DNA of 64,000 bases from Halorussus amylolyticus (lineage in GTDB: Archaea > Halobacteriota > Halobacteria > Halobacteriales > Haladaptataceae). The notes below the pieces were generated by a model, which worked only from the letters and a program-made list of their open reading frames with translations, did not search any database and was not told the origin of the DNA. The position numbers were made by a program, and so were the translations under genes. Below are positions 43,366-51,597 of the stretch, in pieces. The number at the start of each line of letters is the position of its first letter. Position 1 is the first letter of the stretch. The stretch covers positions 198,920 through 262,919 of the forward strand of contig NZ_ML974132.1 in the NCBI RefSeq assembly GCF_004143485.2. The letters run 5' to 3'.

Positions 43366-44856
43366 TTAGAAGAAGTCCTGGAGGCCCGCCTGGTCGTCCG
43401 ACGACTCCTCGGCGTCGGCTTTGCCGTCCTTGCTGGCGTCGGCCTCCGAATCCTCGGCCTGCTCGGCTTTGTCGGTCGGTTCGTCGGCGTCATCCTCCCC
43501 GACTCCGCTGGCGTCGTCCGCCGACTCCCGAACCGCACCCTCGAACGCGCTCCCCGAGTGCTCGACCGCCTCTTTCTCCCGAAGCTCTTCGGCGTCCGCC
43601 ACGACGCTCTGGACTTTGTTGGTGTCCTTCCCGCTTCCGGTCACGAACGAGACGTGGTCGGCTTCGAGGTCGTACTTGGCCGTCATCGCGACCGTTAGCT
43701 CGCGGTTCTTGCAGTGGTGGGTCATCGTCGCGAGGAACGGGAGAATGTCCCGGCGCGCGGTGGACATGCTCACGCCGTCGCTCTCGGCGATTTTCCGGGC
43801 GATGTAGTCGCGCTTCTTTCGGTTCGCCTTCGAACTCCCGAGCTTTCGCCAGTAACTCGGCGGGCCGTACCGGGTCCACCCGCCCTTCTTCTCGGTTCGG
43901 GCCGCCGCGACCCCGGCCGCGATGTTGTCGCCCGCGTAGCGCCAGTAGGAGTAGTTCTGTGACGCCCGGACGCGACCGAGCCACTTGTCGGCGTTCGAGA
44001 GGAAGTCGTAGGCGGTCGCGAGTTCCGCGCCCTCGTAGTCCTTCGGGACGTTGTCCTCGACCCAGTTCAGCATGTCGTCGGGCGTCTCGTCCACGTCGTA
44101 GGACTCCTGAAGCGCGCCCTGTGCGTCTTTCTCCTTGAACAGCGCGTCGAGGAAGTCGAAGATGCCGCTGGTGTTGTCCCGGTCGCCCGTGACCTCCACG
44201 TCGGCGGCGGTGAGGCGCTCGCTCGTCTCGGCGACGGCTTGGAGGTCGTTGACCGCCGAGCGCAGGTCGCCGGAGTTCTTGTCGGCGATGGCCTTCAGCG
44301 CGTCGTCGTCGTACTCGACGCCCTCCTGTCGGCAGATGTCCCGGAGCACCGGCACGATAGACCGGGCAGACACGTCCCGGAACTCGATGGTCTCACACGC
44401 GTTCCGGAGGGTGTTCGACATGTCGTAGAACTCGTTCGCGATGAGGACCATCGGCTGTCCGGCGTCCTTGACGATTCGGGTGATGGCGCTCGACCCACCC
44501 CTATCGACGTTGCCGTGGAGGTTGTCGGCCTCGTCCATGATGACGAGTCGGCGACCGATTTCGCCCTCCTTCTGCTGTGTCAGCGTCCCGCTCTTGGCGG
44601 CCTCGCCCGCGATTCGGTCCACCACGTCCGCGGTCCGGGTGTCGCTCGCGTTGAGTTCGATGGTCGGCCACCCCAAGTCGCTCGCCAGCGCGTGGGCCGC
44701 CGAGGTCTTGCCGACGCCGGGGCTTCCGTGGACGATGGCGGCGTCCCGGTGGTCCTCCCACGTCTCCGCCCATTTCTTGAGTTTCCCGCGGGCCTTGTCG
44801 TTGCCGCGGACCTCCGAGAGGGTACTCGGGCGGTACTTTTCCGTCCAGTCGCTCAT
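43366..44856 (-). CDS. rfcL: Replication factor C large subunit
   Basis: The 496-residue AAA+ protein starts MSDWTEKYRPSTLSEVRGN, with Walker A GSPGVGKT (44-51), Walker B LVIMDEADN and the sensor region TLRNACETIEFRD. The middle is the clamp-loader collar, then an acidic linker, and the last eight residues QAGLQDFF form a PCNA-binding PIP box. It loads the PCNA clamp with RfcS. CACTAAACG about 25 nt before the ATG gives it its own promoter despite the upstream AbrB gene. The extension to 44988 is not similar. Confidence 0.95.
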   Translation of the reverse strand: MSDWTEKYRPSTLSEVRGNDKARGKLKKWAETWEDHRDAAIVHGSPGVGKTSAAHALASDLGWPTIELNASDTRTADVVDRIAGEAAKSGTLTQQKEGEIGRRLVIMDEADNLHGNVDRGGSSAITRIVKDAGQPMVLIANEFYDMSNTLRNACETIEFRDVSARSIVPVLRDICRQEGVEYDDDALKAIADKNSGDLRSAVNDLQAVAETSERLTAADVEVTGDRDNTSGIFDFLDALFKEKDAQGALQESYDVDETPDDMLNWVEDNVPKDYEGAELATAYDFLSNADKWLGRVRASQNYSYWRYAGDNIAAGVAAARTEKKGGWTRYGPPSYWRKLGSSKANRKKRDYIARKIAESDGVSMSTARRDILPFLATMTHHCKNRELTVAMTAKYDLEADHVSFVTGSGKDTNKVQSVVADAEELREKEAVEHSGSAFEGAVRESADDASGVGEDDADEPTDKAEQAEDSEADASKDGKADAEESSDDQAGLQDFF

Positions 44857-44899
44857 TGGGAGTGGGTAGGGACGAACGGCGTTTAGTGGTTGCGGAGCG

Positions 44900-45124
44900 T
44901 CACGCGTCGTCCAATATCGATTCGCGCAGGCCCTTGCGAAGTCCGGTCGCCGTCTTCTCGACGCCTTCGAACTCGTCCCGGAGTGCATTGAGGGAGTCCT
45001 CCGCGACCGGAATCAATTTGATTCCGTCACGTACTTCGACGACTCGATAGTGGTCGCCGTACCGCTCTCGCATCTCCTTCGGGAGCGTCAGGCGACCGCG
45101 GTCGTCCACTCTCGCGTCAAGCAT
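44900..45124 (-). CDS. AbrB/MazE/SpoVT-type DNA-binding protein
   Basis: The 74-residue protein has a swapped-hairpin domain MLDARVDDRGRLTLPKEMRE with RVVEVRDGIKLIPV, then a helical tail. Such proteins are transition-state regulators or antitoxins. No toxin gene is next to it (the next gene on the strand is rfcL), so a solitary regulator is likely. A TATA-like GATTATAGC lies about 27 nt upstream of the ATG. Confidence 0.8.
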   Translation of the reverse strand: MLDARVDDRGRLTLPKEMRERYGDHYRVVEVRDGIKLIPVAEDSLNALRDEFEGVEKTATGLRKGLRESILDDA

Positions 45125-45280
45125 ATCGGTACGTGTGACGGGGAGGAGCTATAATCTGCCTCACGAACCGTATTTTACCCATTGAAGGGTCGCTATCCGA
45201 ATATAACTCGCTTCGCTCGGCTTGCCACCGAGTCCCACGGTCGGACAACGCTTTTCTCCCGAGACTTCGACACTTCGAGC

Positions 45281-45877
45281 ATGTTCCCCGAGCGAATCGA
45301 GACCGAACGCCTCGTCTTCGAACCCCTCACGACCGAAAACGTGGACGTGCTAGAGTTCTACGAGTTCTGCTCGCACCACAATCCAAACATCGGGGAGATT
45401 ACCGAATATCTCTCGTGGGACCCCCACGAGACGCCCAAGGAGACCGAGGAGTTCCTCGAATTGTGCGAGGAAGCGTGGAACGAGACCGAGGGCGCGAGCT
45501 ACCTCGTCCGACCGAAAGAGGGCGAGGACGGCGCGGGCGAAATCGCAGGTGCGACCGGTCTCGACGTGAACTGGGACCGACGGACCGGCGTTCTGGGCGC
45601 GTGGCTCCGCAAGCCATTCTGGGGTCGGGGGTACTCGGGCGAGCGCGCCGCCGCGCTGATGGAGGTCGCGTTCGACCGCCTCGATTTGGAGGTCGTGGCG
45701 GTGACCCATCACGACGGCAACGACAAATCGCGGCGGGCCATCGAGAAGTACGTCGAGCGATTCGGCGGTCGCCACGAGGGCTTGCTCCGGAATTTCCACG
45801 CAGGGGAGGCCGACCCGGACCCCGTGGACGCCCATCGGTATACCGTCTCGCGCGAAGAGTGGGAACGAAACAGATGA
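45281..45877 (+). CDS. GNAT-family acetyltransferase, RimJ/RimL-like
   Basis: The 198-residue protein starts MFPERIETERLVFEPLTTEN, with GAWLRKPFWGRGYSGERAAAL (RGxGYxGE acetyl-CoA loop) and NDKSRRAIEKYVERFGGRHEG. It resembles N-terminal acetyltransferases of the RimL group. The ATG overlaps nothing upstream; the stop overlaps the next gene as ATGA, implying co-translation. Confidence 0.85.
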   Translation: MFPERIETERLVFEPLTTENVDVLEFYEFCSHHNPNIGEITEYLSWDPHETPKETEEFLELCEEAWNETEGASYLVRPKEGEDGAGEIAGATGLDVNWDRRTGVLGAWLRKPFWGRGYSGERAAALMEVAFDRLDLEVVAVTHHDGNDKSRRAIEKYVERFGGRHEGLLRNFHAGEADPDPVDAHRYTVSREEWERNR

Positions 45878-46104
45878 CCGACGACGGATTCGACGTTCAC
45901 GAGGTGCGCCACGGGTTGAAACTCCACCGGGACACGGGCGACACGAAGCTGTTCGAGAATCGCAAGGAGGTGGCGTGTCCGGCCTGCGAGAAGCCCTTCT
46001 CGGACCTGCTCATCTCCGAGAAGCGACACAACAGCTTCAATCCGCCCGAGGGTCGGTTCTGCGTGGTTCGAGAGTCGGACCGGATTCTGGTGTTCACGCA
46101 CTGA
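45874..46104 (+). CDS. Small CxxC protein of the haloarchaeal 'flagella cluster protein' type
   Basis: The 76-residue protein has one CPAC zinc-knuckle-like pair (VACPACEKPFSDLL) and ends RFCVVRESDRILVFTH. It resembles a haloarchaeal family often labelled flagella cluster protein; no archaellum genes are near, so the label is not evidence of function. It is coupled to the upstream acetyltransferase by ATGA. Confidence 0.7.
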   Translation: MTDDGFDVHEVRHGLKLHRDTGDTKLFENRKEVACPACEKPFSDLLISEKRHNSFNPPEGRFCVVRESDRILVFTH

Positions 46105-46171
46105 CGAGTCCTGCGACGACGGACGACTGCCCGGCCACAAGGTATTCCCCACCGCGGTTGGACACCCGACC

Positions 46172-46771
46172 ATGTCTGTCTCCGAAGACCACTCGACCGC
46201 CCGAAGCGGTGCGGTCACGTCCGTCGGGAGCCTCGCGCGCGGCGCGGTCGCGGGGGCCGCGACGTGGCTCCTCGGCTATCTGCTCGCGTACGTCTGGAAG
46301 GCAAGCGAAGTGTCGGAGGCGCTCGGCGGAATCGGATTCGTCTCCCAGCTGCTCGGCGGCGAGAGCGTCCCGGTCTGGAAGGGCGTCGGCTGGCTGTTTC
46401 TCAACGCCCACTTCGTGGACACCCAAATCCCGACCATCGCGGGCGGCACTCGCATGCTCAACTTCGTGACCGCCGACGAAAGCGGCGCGCTCGCGCTCGT
46501 CGTCGTCCCGCCGCTCGTCCTGTTCATCGTCGGATTGGCCGTCGCCTACGGTCGCCGAACGAACCCCCTCGAACGGGCGACGGCCGGGGCCACCGTCGCG
46601 CTCGGCTACCTCCCGCTGTCGGTCGGCGCGGCGGTCCTGACCGCCCACGCCGTCGGCGACACCGACGCCGCAATCGCGCCCGACCTCGTGACCGCGGTGT
46701 TGCTCGCGGGACTTCTCTATCCCCTCGTCTTCGGCGCGCTCGGTGGACTGGCGAGTCGCGCGTTGGAATAG
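46172..46771 (+). CDS. Haloarchaeal membrane protein, unknown function
   Basis: The 199-residue protein has about five hydrophobic segments (residues 24-42, 65-80, 106-130, 142-160 and 168-190). No catalytic motif is recognised. It is followed by the 294-bp gap that contains structured element copy B. Confidence 0.6.
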   Translation: MSVSEDHSTARSGAVTSVGSLARGAVAGAATWLLGYLLAYVWKASEVSEALGGIGFVSQLLGGESVPVWKGVGWLFLNAHFVDTQIPTIAGGTRMLNFVTADESGALALVVVPPLVLFIVGLAVAYGRRTNPLERATAGATVALGYLPLSVGAAVLTAHAVGDTDAAIAPDLVTAVLLAGLLYPLVFGALGGLASRALE

Positions 46772-46885
46772 CTGGCCGATTGTTTCTGTTGGCTGATTTT
46801 CCAGCGGCGGATGCGGTTGCGGTGCGGTTCTCATAGGTACCGGGAGTAGCTAGCGTCTCGCTGTCGGGTGGATAGTGACTTTCTC

Positions 46886-47009
46886 GAAAGCCCCCGCCCG
46901 GTCGCGGTCGTTGCGCGGCATATCCTCGGTCTCTCCGCACCGCCTGACCTCGGATAGGGGCCGCGCAAGCGACCACGGGCCTACGGCCCGCGACCGAGCG
47001 GCCCCTTTC
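46886..47009. ncRNA. Structured intergenic element, copy B
   Basis: It keeps GAAAG/CTTTC ends, the CCC/CCC loop and the 13-bp stem (one C-A mismatch on this strand, which is G-U on the minus strand). Helix 2 is TTGCGCGGC/GCCGCGCAA with the bulged G after it, and helix 3 is TATCC..GGT/ACC..GGATA with a TC/TC mismatch (tandem G-A on the minus strand). The apical loop keeps CTCCGCACCG. A short extra hairpin GGGCC/GGCCC fills the linker. The satellite hairpin is at 47024-47039. It lies 3' of the minus-strand acetyltransferase gene. Confidence 0.6.
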
Positions 47010-47065
47010 AGTCCCACCCTCCGTCGGTTGTTCATCCGAGCGTCCGTCGTCGAACCCCAATCGCT

Positions 47066-47650
47066 CTACTCCAGTTTCCGAGCCACCATCTCGCCCCAGT
47101 GGTCGAAGCCGTGGCGGTCGTAGAACACCTTCGCGCGGTCGTTCTCGCGGTCCACGTCCAGCACCAATCTGTCGAGCGGAAGGTCCTGGTCGTCCGCGAG
47201 TTCGACCGCGGCGTCCATCAGGTCGTCGGCGACTCCTGTGCCTCGGAACTCGGGCCGGACGAAGAGTTCGTTTAGGACTGCTGCGTCCCAAATCATCGCC
47301 AACTGCTGGGGCAGGACGAACACGTAGCCCGCGAGGTTCGGGTCCGAATCGGCGCCGTCCGCGTCGGTGTCTTCATCCGCGACGTGGGTCCCTCCGCTCT
47401 CGGCGACCGTCAGACACCGCGGGTCGTGTTTCGTACACCAGAACACCCAGTCGAGGTATCGCTCGGCGTACTCGTCGGTGAGCTTCCCCTCGTATTTGCT
47501 CTGCTTGTCGTCGCCGCCCGTCCCGGACCCGAGTCCGAGTTCGAAGGCTCGCTTGAGGTCCCAGAGCGCTTCGGGGTCAGTCTTCGGGTCGTAGGGTCGA
47601 ACCTCGATTTCCGCTTCGGCGTCCGCGTCGGTCTGCGTGTCGTCGGCCAT
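47066..47650 (-). CDS. GNAT-family acetyltransferase
   Basis: The 194-residue protein has an acidic leader (1-15) and GNAT core: LAGYVFVLPQQ, LNELFVRPEFRGTGVADDLM (RGxGxA-type loop) and NDRAKVFYDRHGFDHWGE. Substrate unknown. It ends 25 nt before the next gene start on the same strand (47675 stop side), so the two may be co-transcribed. Element copy B lies just past its 3' end. Confidence 0.8.
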   Translation of the reverse strand: MADDTQTDADAEAEIEVRPYDPKTDPEALWDLKRAFELGLGSGTGGDDKQSKYEGKLTDEYAERYLDWVFWCTKHDPRCLTVAESGGTHVADEDTDADGADSDPNLAGYVFVLPQQLAMIWDAAVLNELFVRPEFRGTGVADDLMDAAVELADDQDLPLDRLVLDVDRENDRAKVFYDRHGFDHWGEMVARKLE

Positions 47651-47674
47651 ACTCGGGCTTGGCGGGGCGAGGTG

Positions 47675-48337
47675 TTAGCTCCGGCGTTCCTGCCAGAGTC
47701 GGATGCCGACCACTGTGTAGCCGGTGAGCGCGAGCAGGAGTCGCTCGCCCGACATCGCGACGGGGAAGATTCGCTCGACGTTCTCGGTCTCTCGGCCCCT
47801 GCTCGGGTCCACGCCGGTCCGGTAGTGAGTGTTCTCGGTCGTCCGGACGGTCTCACCTTGGCCTCCGCTCGCGACCTCCTCGGTCAGGAAGTCGAACTCC
47901 ACGAACGTCTGGACCAGCCCTCGCTGATTCGAGTAGAGGAGTTCGCCCGAGACGGTGTAAAAGCGGTCGTAAACCGGGTAGAAGAGGTTCACGCCGTTGA
48001 AAAACAGGTCGAGACCGATGCCCGCGAACGTCACGGCGACGAGGGTGACCCACCCGACTCGGACGCCGCGCCCGCCCCACCGTGCTCGCACTCGCGACCG
48101 CTCGGACCCGCGAACGCGAACGTCCCACGCCAGAATCGCACCGAGCGCGACCGGCAGTAGAAGGGTGTGAAACGCCGCGCGATGGGTGCCCGGTATTACG
48201 AGACCGACGAACACGTCGAGGTCGAGAAACGCAGTCGCCGCCATCACGACCAGAATAGACCGTCCGTCGAAGTCGTCCGCGAGCAGCGCGGTCCCGACGA
48301 GCCCCGCGAGCGCGACGTGGACCACCGTCGATGGCAT
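47675..48337 (-). CDS. DUF457/YdjM-like membrane-bound metal-dependent hydrolase family
   Basis: The 220-residue protein starts MPSTVVHVALAGLVGTALL with a His in the first helix (VVHVAL), FLDLDVFVG and THRAAFHTLLLP, the DxD/HR..H pattern of the YdjM/DUF457 family. About four to five helices are predicted, with an extracytoplasmic segment (about 120-190). The ATG at 48337 starts at this motif. Function unknown; annotated hydrolase activity is weakly supported in the family. Confidence 0.75.
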   Translation of the reverse strand: MPSTVVHVALAGLVGTALLADDFDGRSILVVMAATAFLDLDVFVGLVIPGTHRAAFHTLLLPVALGAILAWDVRVRGSERSRVRARWGGRGVRVGWVTLVAVTFAGIGLDLFFNGVNLFYPVYDRFYTVSGELLYSNQRGLVQTFVEFDFLTEEVASGGQGETVRTTENTHYRTGVDPSRGRETENVERIFPVAMSGERLLLALTGYTVVGIRLWQERRS

Positions 48338-48443
48338 GTGCGTGCATTGGAAGCCTATCGCATTATCTGTTTCCCGACGGATTCGACGTTTGCCGAACCC
48401 GGATTTCGATACGCTTTTCCGAATCAGTCGCACAGTCGGGACC

Positions 48444-49157
48444 ATGACCGACCCCGACGACCCCCGCGGCCACCTCGCCGAGCGCATCGCGGGCGAGATA
48501 ACCCTGAGTGACGACCCGGGCGCGACGCTTCGAAAGTGGCGGACCGACTTCGGCGTCTCCCAGACCGACCTCGCCGCCCACCTCGACGTGTCGTCGTCGG
48601 TCGTCAGCGACTACGAGAGCGGCCGCCGCCAGAGTCCCGGCATCGGCGTCGTCGCGCGCATCGTCTCGGGCCTGCTCGACATCGACGAGCGCCGGGGCGG
48701 CGACCGCATCCGCCAGTACGCTCGGGTCCTCTCGGCCGGGTTCGAGAGCGACATCGTGAACGACCTCCGGGAGTACCCGACCACGGTCCCGCTCTCGAAG
48801 TTCTACGACGCCGTGGGCGCGACTCAACTCTCGGGCGGCGACCACGACCACGTCACCGGCCACACCGTCATCGACAGCATCGAAGCCATCACCCGCCTCT
48901 CCAGCGAGGAGTTCTACCGCCTCTACGGCCAGTCCACGAGCAGGGCGCTCATGTTCACCAACGTCACGCGCGGCGAGTCGCCGCTGGTCGCGATGCGCGT
49001 CGTGAACCCGACGCCGAACGCCGTTGTTCTGCACGGTCTGGACCGCGATGATTTGTGGGAACACGCGCCGAAGTTGGCGCAGTTGGACGGCTTCGCGTTG
49101 GCGGTGACGAACGTGCCGATAGACGACGTGCTGGAGGCGTTGCGGGAGTTTCGGTGA
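48444..49157 (+). CDS. XRE/HTH-domain transcriptional regulator with C-terminal ligand domain
   Basis: The 237-residue protein has an N-terminal HTH_3 domain (TLRKWRTDFGVSQTDLAAHLDVSSSVVSDYESGR, written here in parts: GVSQTDLAAHLDV and SSVVSDYESGR) and a C-terminal alpha/beta domain (120-237) with TRALMFTNVTRGES-like and ALAVTNVPIDDVLEAL segments. It fits the archaeal putative transcription regulator group. The ATG at 48444 follows the divergent DUF457 gene. Confidence 0.85.
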   Translation: MTDPDDPRGHLAERIAGEITLSDDPGATLRKWRTDFGVSQTDLAAHLDVSSSVVSDYESGRRQSPGIGVVARIVSGLLDIDERRGGDRIRQYARVLSAGFESDIVNDLREYPTTVPLSKFYDAVGATQLSGGDHDHVTGHTVIDSIEAITRLSSEEFYRLYGQSTSRALMFTNVTRGESPLVAMRVVNPTPNAVVLHGLDRDDLWEHAPKLAQLDGFALAVTNVPIDDVLEALREFR

Positions 49158-49203
49158 GTCTGTCGCAAGAAAGCTTATCACGTACTATTCACCACGATGG
49201 GAT

Positions 49204-49590
49204 GTGCAGACAAAGCAGTCCCGGCGTGCCATTATTACAACTGTAGCACTCACCGTACTACCAACAACGGGGTGTCTGTTCGGTAGTACGCACCCCAAGG
49301 AGGCAGAGAATCTCTCCATCGAGGTCGCGAACGAAACAACCACAGACCAGACTGTAACAGTTCAACTCCGTACCTCAGATGAGTCGGTCAATTTCGAACA
49401 AACAGAGGAGATTTCACCCAAGGACGCGGCCGATTTTCAGCTAGAAAATCCAGCGACCGAATATACACTCACTACGGACGTAGAGTCCGGACCGTCAAAA
49501 TCCGAGGGGTGGGAAGTCAACAGTTGCACAAGTGCGATAAATGTCGAAATTTACTCCGATAGAGTTGACTATATATACAGTGCATGCTGA
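49204..49590 (+). CDS. Small secreted lipoprotein, low-GC region
   Basis: The 128-residue protein has a signal peptide with lipobox LPTTGC (Cys24), preceded by KQSRRAII, so a Tat or Sec lipoprotein. The mature part is a Thr/Glu-rich beta domain (LSIEVANETTTDQTVTVQL, TEYTLTTDVESG) ending in Cys (YSAC) with a second Cys at NSCTS. Codon usage is AT-richer than neighbours and the gene opens the low-GC patch, suggesting acquisition. Confidence 0.7.
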   Translation: MQTKQSRRAIITTVALTVLPTTGCLFGSTHPKEAENLSIEVANETTTDQTVTVQLRTSDESVNFEQTEEISPKDAADFQLENPATEYTLTTDVESGPSKSEGWEVNSCTSAINVEIYSDRVDYIYSAC

Positions 49591-50089
49591 CGATATCTTT
49601 CAAATTGAAATATTAAGCGGTGACTTGCGACGGTCAATATCCGGCTTCCCCTCAATTATAAGTATACACTTTTCTTTGAAGACACGCATGTAACGTGGTC
49701 TTCAATTGCCGTTCGCTCATTTGTTTTAGGCACGCTTGGGAGATTTGAGTACACGGAAGTGACGTAGCCGTCTAACTCACCAACAGGATCGTCGCAGTGG
49801 TTGGCATAGTACCATTGACTCCATATCACATCATTGAAGTATATTTAATTATAATATATTTATATAAAGCCACTTACTTAGTCTCCTATTTCATCTCCTA
49901 TGGATAATTTCTCCACTTCCAGTCTGCCATGGTTCTTTATATGAATGTTTGGGACTGCTTTGACAGAGAGACGAACTTCCTTTTTTGGTGGTGATTGGAT
50001 ACGGCCTCACTTGTTCTACGCCTTCATTTTTATATCCAGTAAATGTCACGTTTTTGCTGGTAAACTGATGGTTATGGACCATAAGCTCT
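49591..50089. other. Low-GC region without a supported gene
   Basis: About 500 bp are AT-rich (for example ATATTTAATTATAATATATT near 49841), unlike the rest of the window. Short frames exist (49891-50082 minus; 49945-50142 plus) but have no haloarchaeal codon bias. No transposase, tRNA or attachment repeat is visible. It is probably debris of a past insertion. Confidence 0.5.
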
Positions 50090-50126
50090 CGAACGCTCGC
50101 GGTCGCTCTGCGACCGCGAGCGTTCG
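50090..50126. repeat. Perfect 17-bp inverted repeat, 3-nt loop
   Basis: CGAACGCTCGCGGTCGC (50090-50106) pairs with 50110-50126 around TCT. It sits 42 nt past the hmgB stop and marks the sharp edge of the low-GC patch. It may act as a 3' barrier or terminator for hmgB, although no T-run follows. Confidence 0.65.
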
Positions 50127-50167
50127 ATGCCAGCGTCGATAGAAGGAAAGAGGACTTTCGAACCGCG

Positions 50168-51505
50168 TTAGGCCACGTAGTCGTAGATTCGCTCGTTCAT
50201 CCGACCGCGGCCGGTGAAGACGAACTCGCCGTTCGGCACGGTGAAGTCCTCCATCTCGATGGTCTTGTCGTGGTTGTGGCGGTCGTGGACGTTCTCGTAC
50301 TCGGCGAACGAGAGGTCGTAGCGGTTCGCGATTTGCTCGTCCACGTTGAGCTGTTCGATTTCGTCCTTCCAGCCGTCGGCGACCGTCTCGGCGTGGATTT
50401 CGGCCTGCGCGCCCGAGCCGTACGAGCCGACGCCGAGCACCTCGCCCGCGAGGTCGCGACCCTCCTCGGCGGCGCGCTTGAGCGCGGCGGCCCGCGCGAT
50501 GTGGACCGACCCGGTGTACCAGTTGCCGACTTCACGCGAGATGTCGAGCGTCGGCTCGATGACCTCGTCGTACCACTCGCGGTACGCGTCGGTGGCCTTG
50601 AGTTCGTCCATGTGGTCGCGGATGGCCTCCTCGTAGGCTTCGCGGTCCTCGAAGTCGTCCTCGCGCGGTTGGAATCCGATGTCCTCGGCGAGCGCCTCCT
50701 CGATGGGCGTGTCCCGAATCATGTGGCGGTAGGCCAGCACGGCGGCCTTCCGGACCATCCCGGGGAACGGCGTGTGGAACGGGACGTACGCGAAGTCGTC
50801 GGGGTGGGAGTCGCCCGCGACCGACTCGTAGTCTTCGAGCGCCTCGCGCATCCGGGCGAGGTACACCTGCATCGAGCGCTTGCCGTCCACGCTCGGGAAC
50901 TGCTGATTCGGCTTGAGGAAGTCGGTTTCGTCGGCGCTCCCGTAGCCCTGCTCGGTCGAGAGTTCGACGAGGTCGGGGTCCTCGGTGATGAGCATCGCGA
51001 CCGCGCCCGCGCCCTGCGTGGCCTCGCCGGGGTCGCCGCGAGCGTAGAGGGCGGTGTCGGTCGCCACGACGAGTGCCGCTCGGCCGCGATTCCGCCCGGC
51101 CTTAATCCAGTTGTAGGCGTCGTCTAAGCTCTGGGTTCCCGCGATGCACGCGAACTTTCGCTCGCCCTTGTTGGCGTGGTGGAAGTCCCCGTCGTACACC
51201 TGTTCGAGACAGCCCGCGATGTACGTCGAGACGGGCTTGGAGTTGTCGAACGACGACTCGGTCGCCACGTCGATGCGCCCGATGTCGTCGGGACGCAGGC
51301 CCTTGCGGTCCATCAGGCGGTGGGCGGCGTTCGCGCCCATCGTGACGATGTCTTCGTGTGCGTCGGGGAACGAACTGGCGTGCAGTCCGAGTCCCTTCGT
51401 GTACTTCTCGGGGTCCTCGCCCTTCTCGGGCGCGAACGTCTCCGCGAGGTCGAGTTTGAGCTTCCCCGTCCAGATTTCGATGGCGTCGATACCGACGGCT
51501 GTCAT
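50168..51505 (-). CDS. hmgB: Hydroxymethylglutaryl-CoA synthase
   Basis: The 445-residue protein has the HMG-CoA synthase active site: Glu83 (ATESSFDNS), catalytic Cys120 (GERKFACIAGTQSL) and His in FVPFHTPFPGM-like YVPFHTPFPG. It condenses acetyl-CoA and acetoacetyl-CoA in the mevalonate pathway to isoprenoid lipids. A TATA-like CTTATAGC lies 25 nt before the ATG and a 24-bp palindrome (51547-51570) lies upstream of that. Confidence 0.95.
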   Translation of the reverse strand: MTAVGIDAIEIWTGKLKLDLAETFAPEKGEDPEKYTKGLGLHASSFPDAHEDIVTMGANAAHRLMDRKGLRPDDIGRIDVATESSFDNSKPVSTYIAGCLEQVYDGDFHHANKGERKFACIAGTQSLDDAYNWIKAGRNRGRAALVVATDTALYARGDPGEATQGAGAVAMLITEDPDLVELSTEQGYGSADETDFLKPNQQFPSVDGKRSMQVYLARMREALEDYESVAGDSHPDDFAYVPFHTPFPGMVRKAAVLAYRHMIRDTPIEEALAEDIGFQPREDDFEDREAYEEAIRDHMDELKATDAYREWYDEVIEPTLDISREVGNWYTGSVHIARAAALKRAAEEGRDLAGEVLGVGSYGSGAQAEIHAETVADGWKDEIEQLNVDEQIANRYDLSFAEYENVHDRHNHDKTIEMEDFTVPNGEFVFTGRGRMNERIYDYVA

Positions 51506-51525
51506 GTACGGGGATGCGGCGAGGA

Positions 51526-51533
51526 GCTATAAG
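51526..51533 (-). promoter_or_regulatory. TATA box of hmgB
   Basis: On the minus strand CTTATAGC is about 25 nt upstream of the hmgB ATG, predicting a leaderless mRNA. Confidence 0.6.
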
Positions 51534-51546
51534 ATTTTGTCGATGA

Positions 51547-51570
51547 GGAGTTCGACGCGCGTCGAACTCC
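51547..51570. promoter_or_regulatory. Perfect 24-bp palindrome upstream of hmgB
   Basis: GGAGTTCGACGC joins GCGTCGAACTCC with no loop. It covers about -42 to -65 relative to the predicted hmgB start and lies 28 nt past the stop of the upstream surface-protein gene. It could be an operator for hmgB or part of the upstream terminator. Confidence 0.6.
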
Positions 51571-51597
51571 GGCTCCCGGGTGTCGCGGCGACCCCGC

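Noticed and set aside
49891-50142. Short frames on both strands in the low-GC patch
   Set aside because: No codon bias, no start signals and no recognisable motif.
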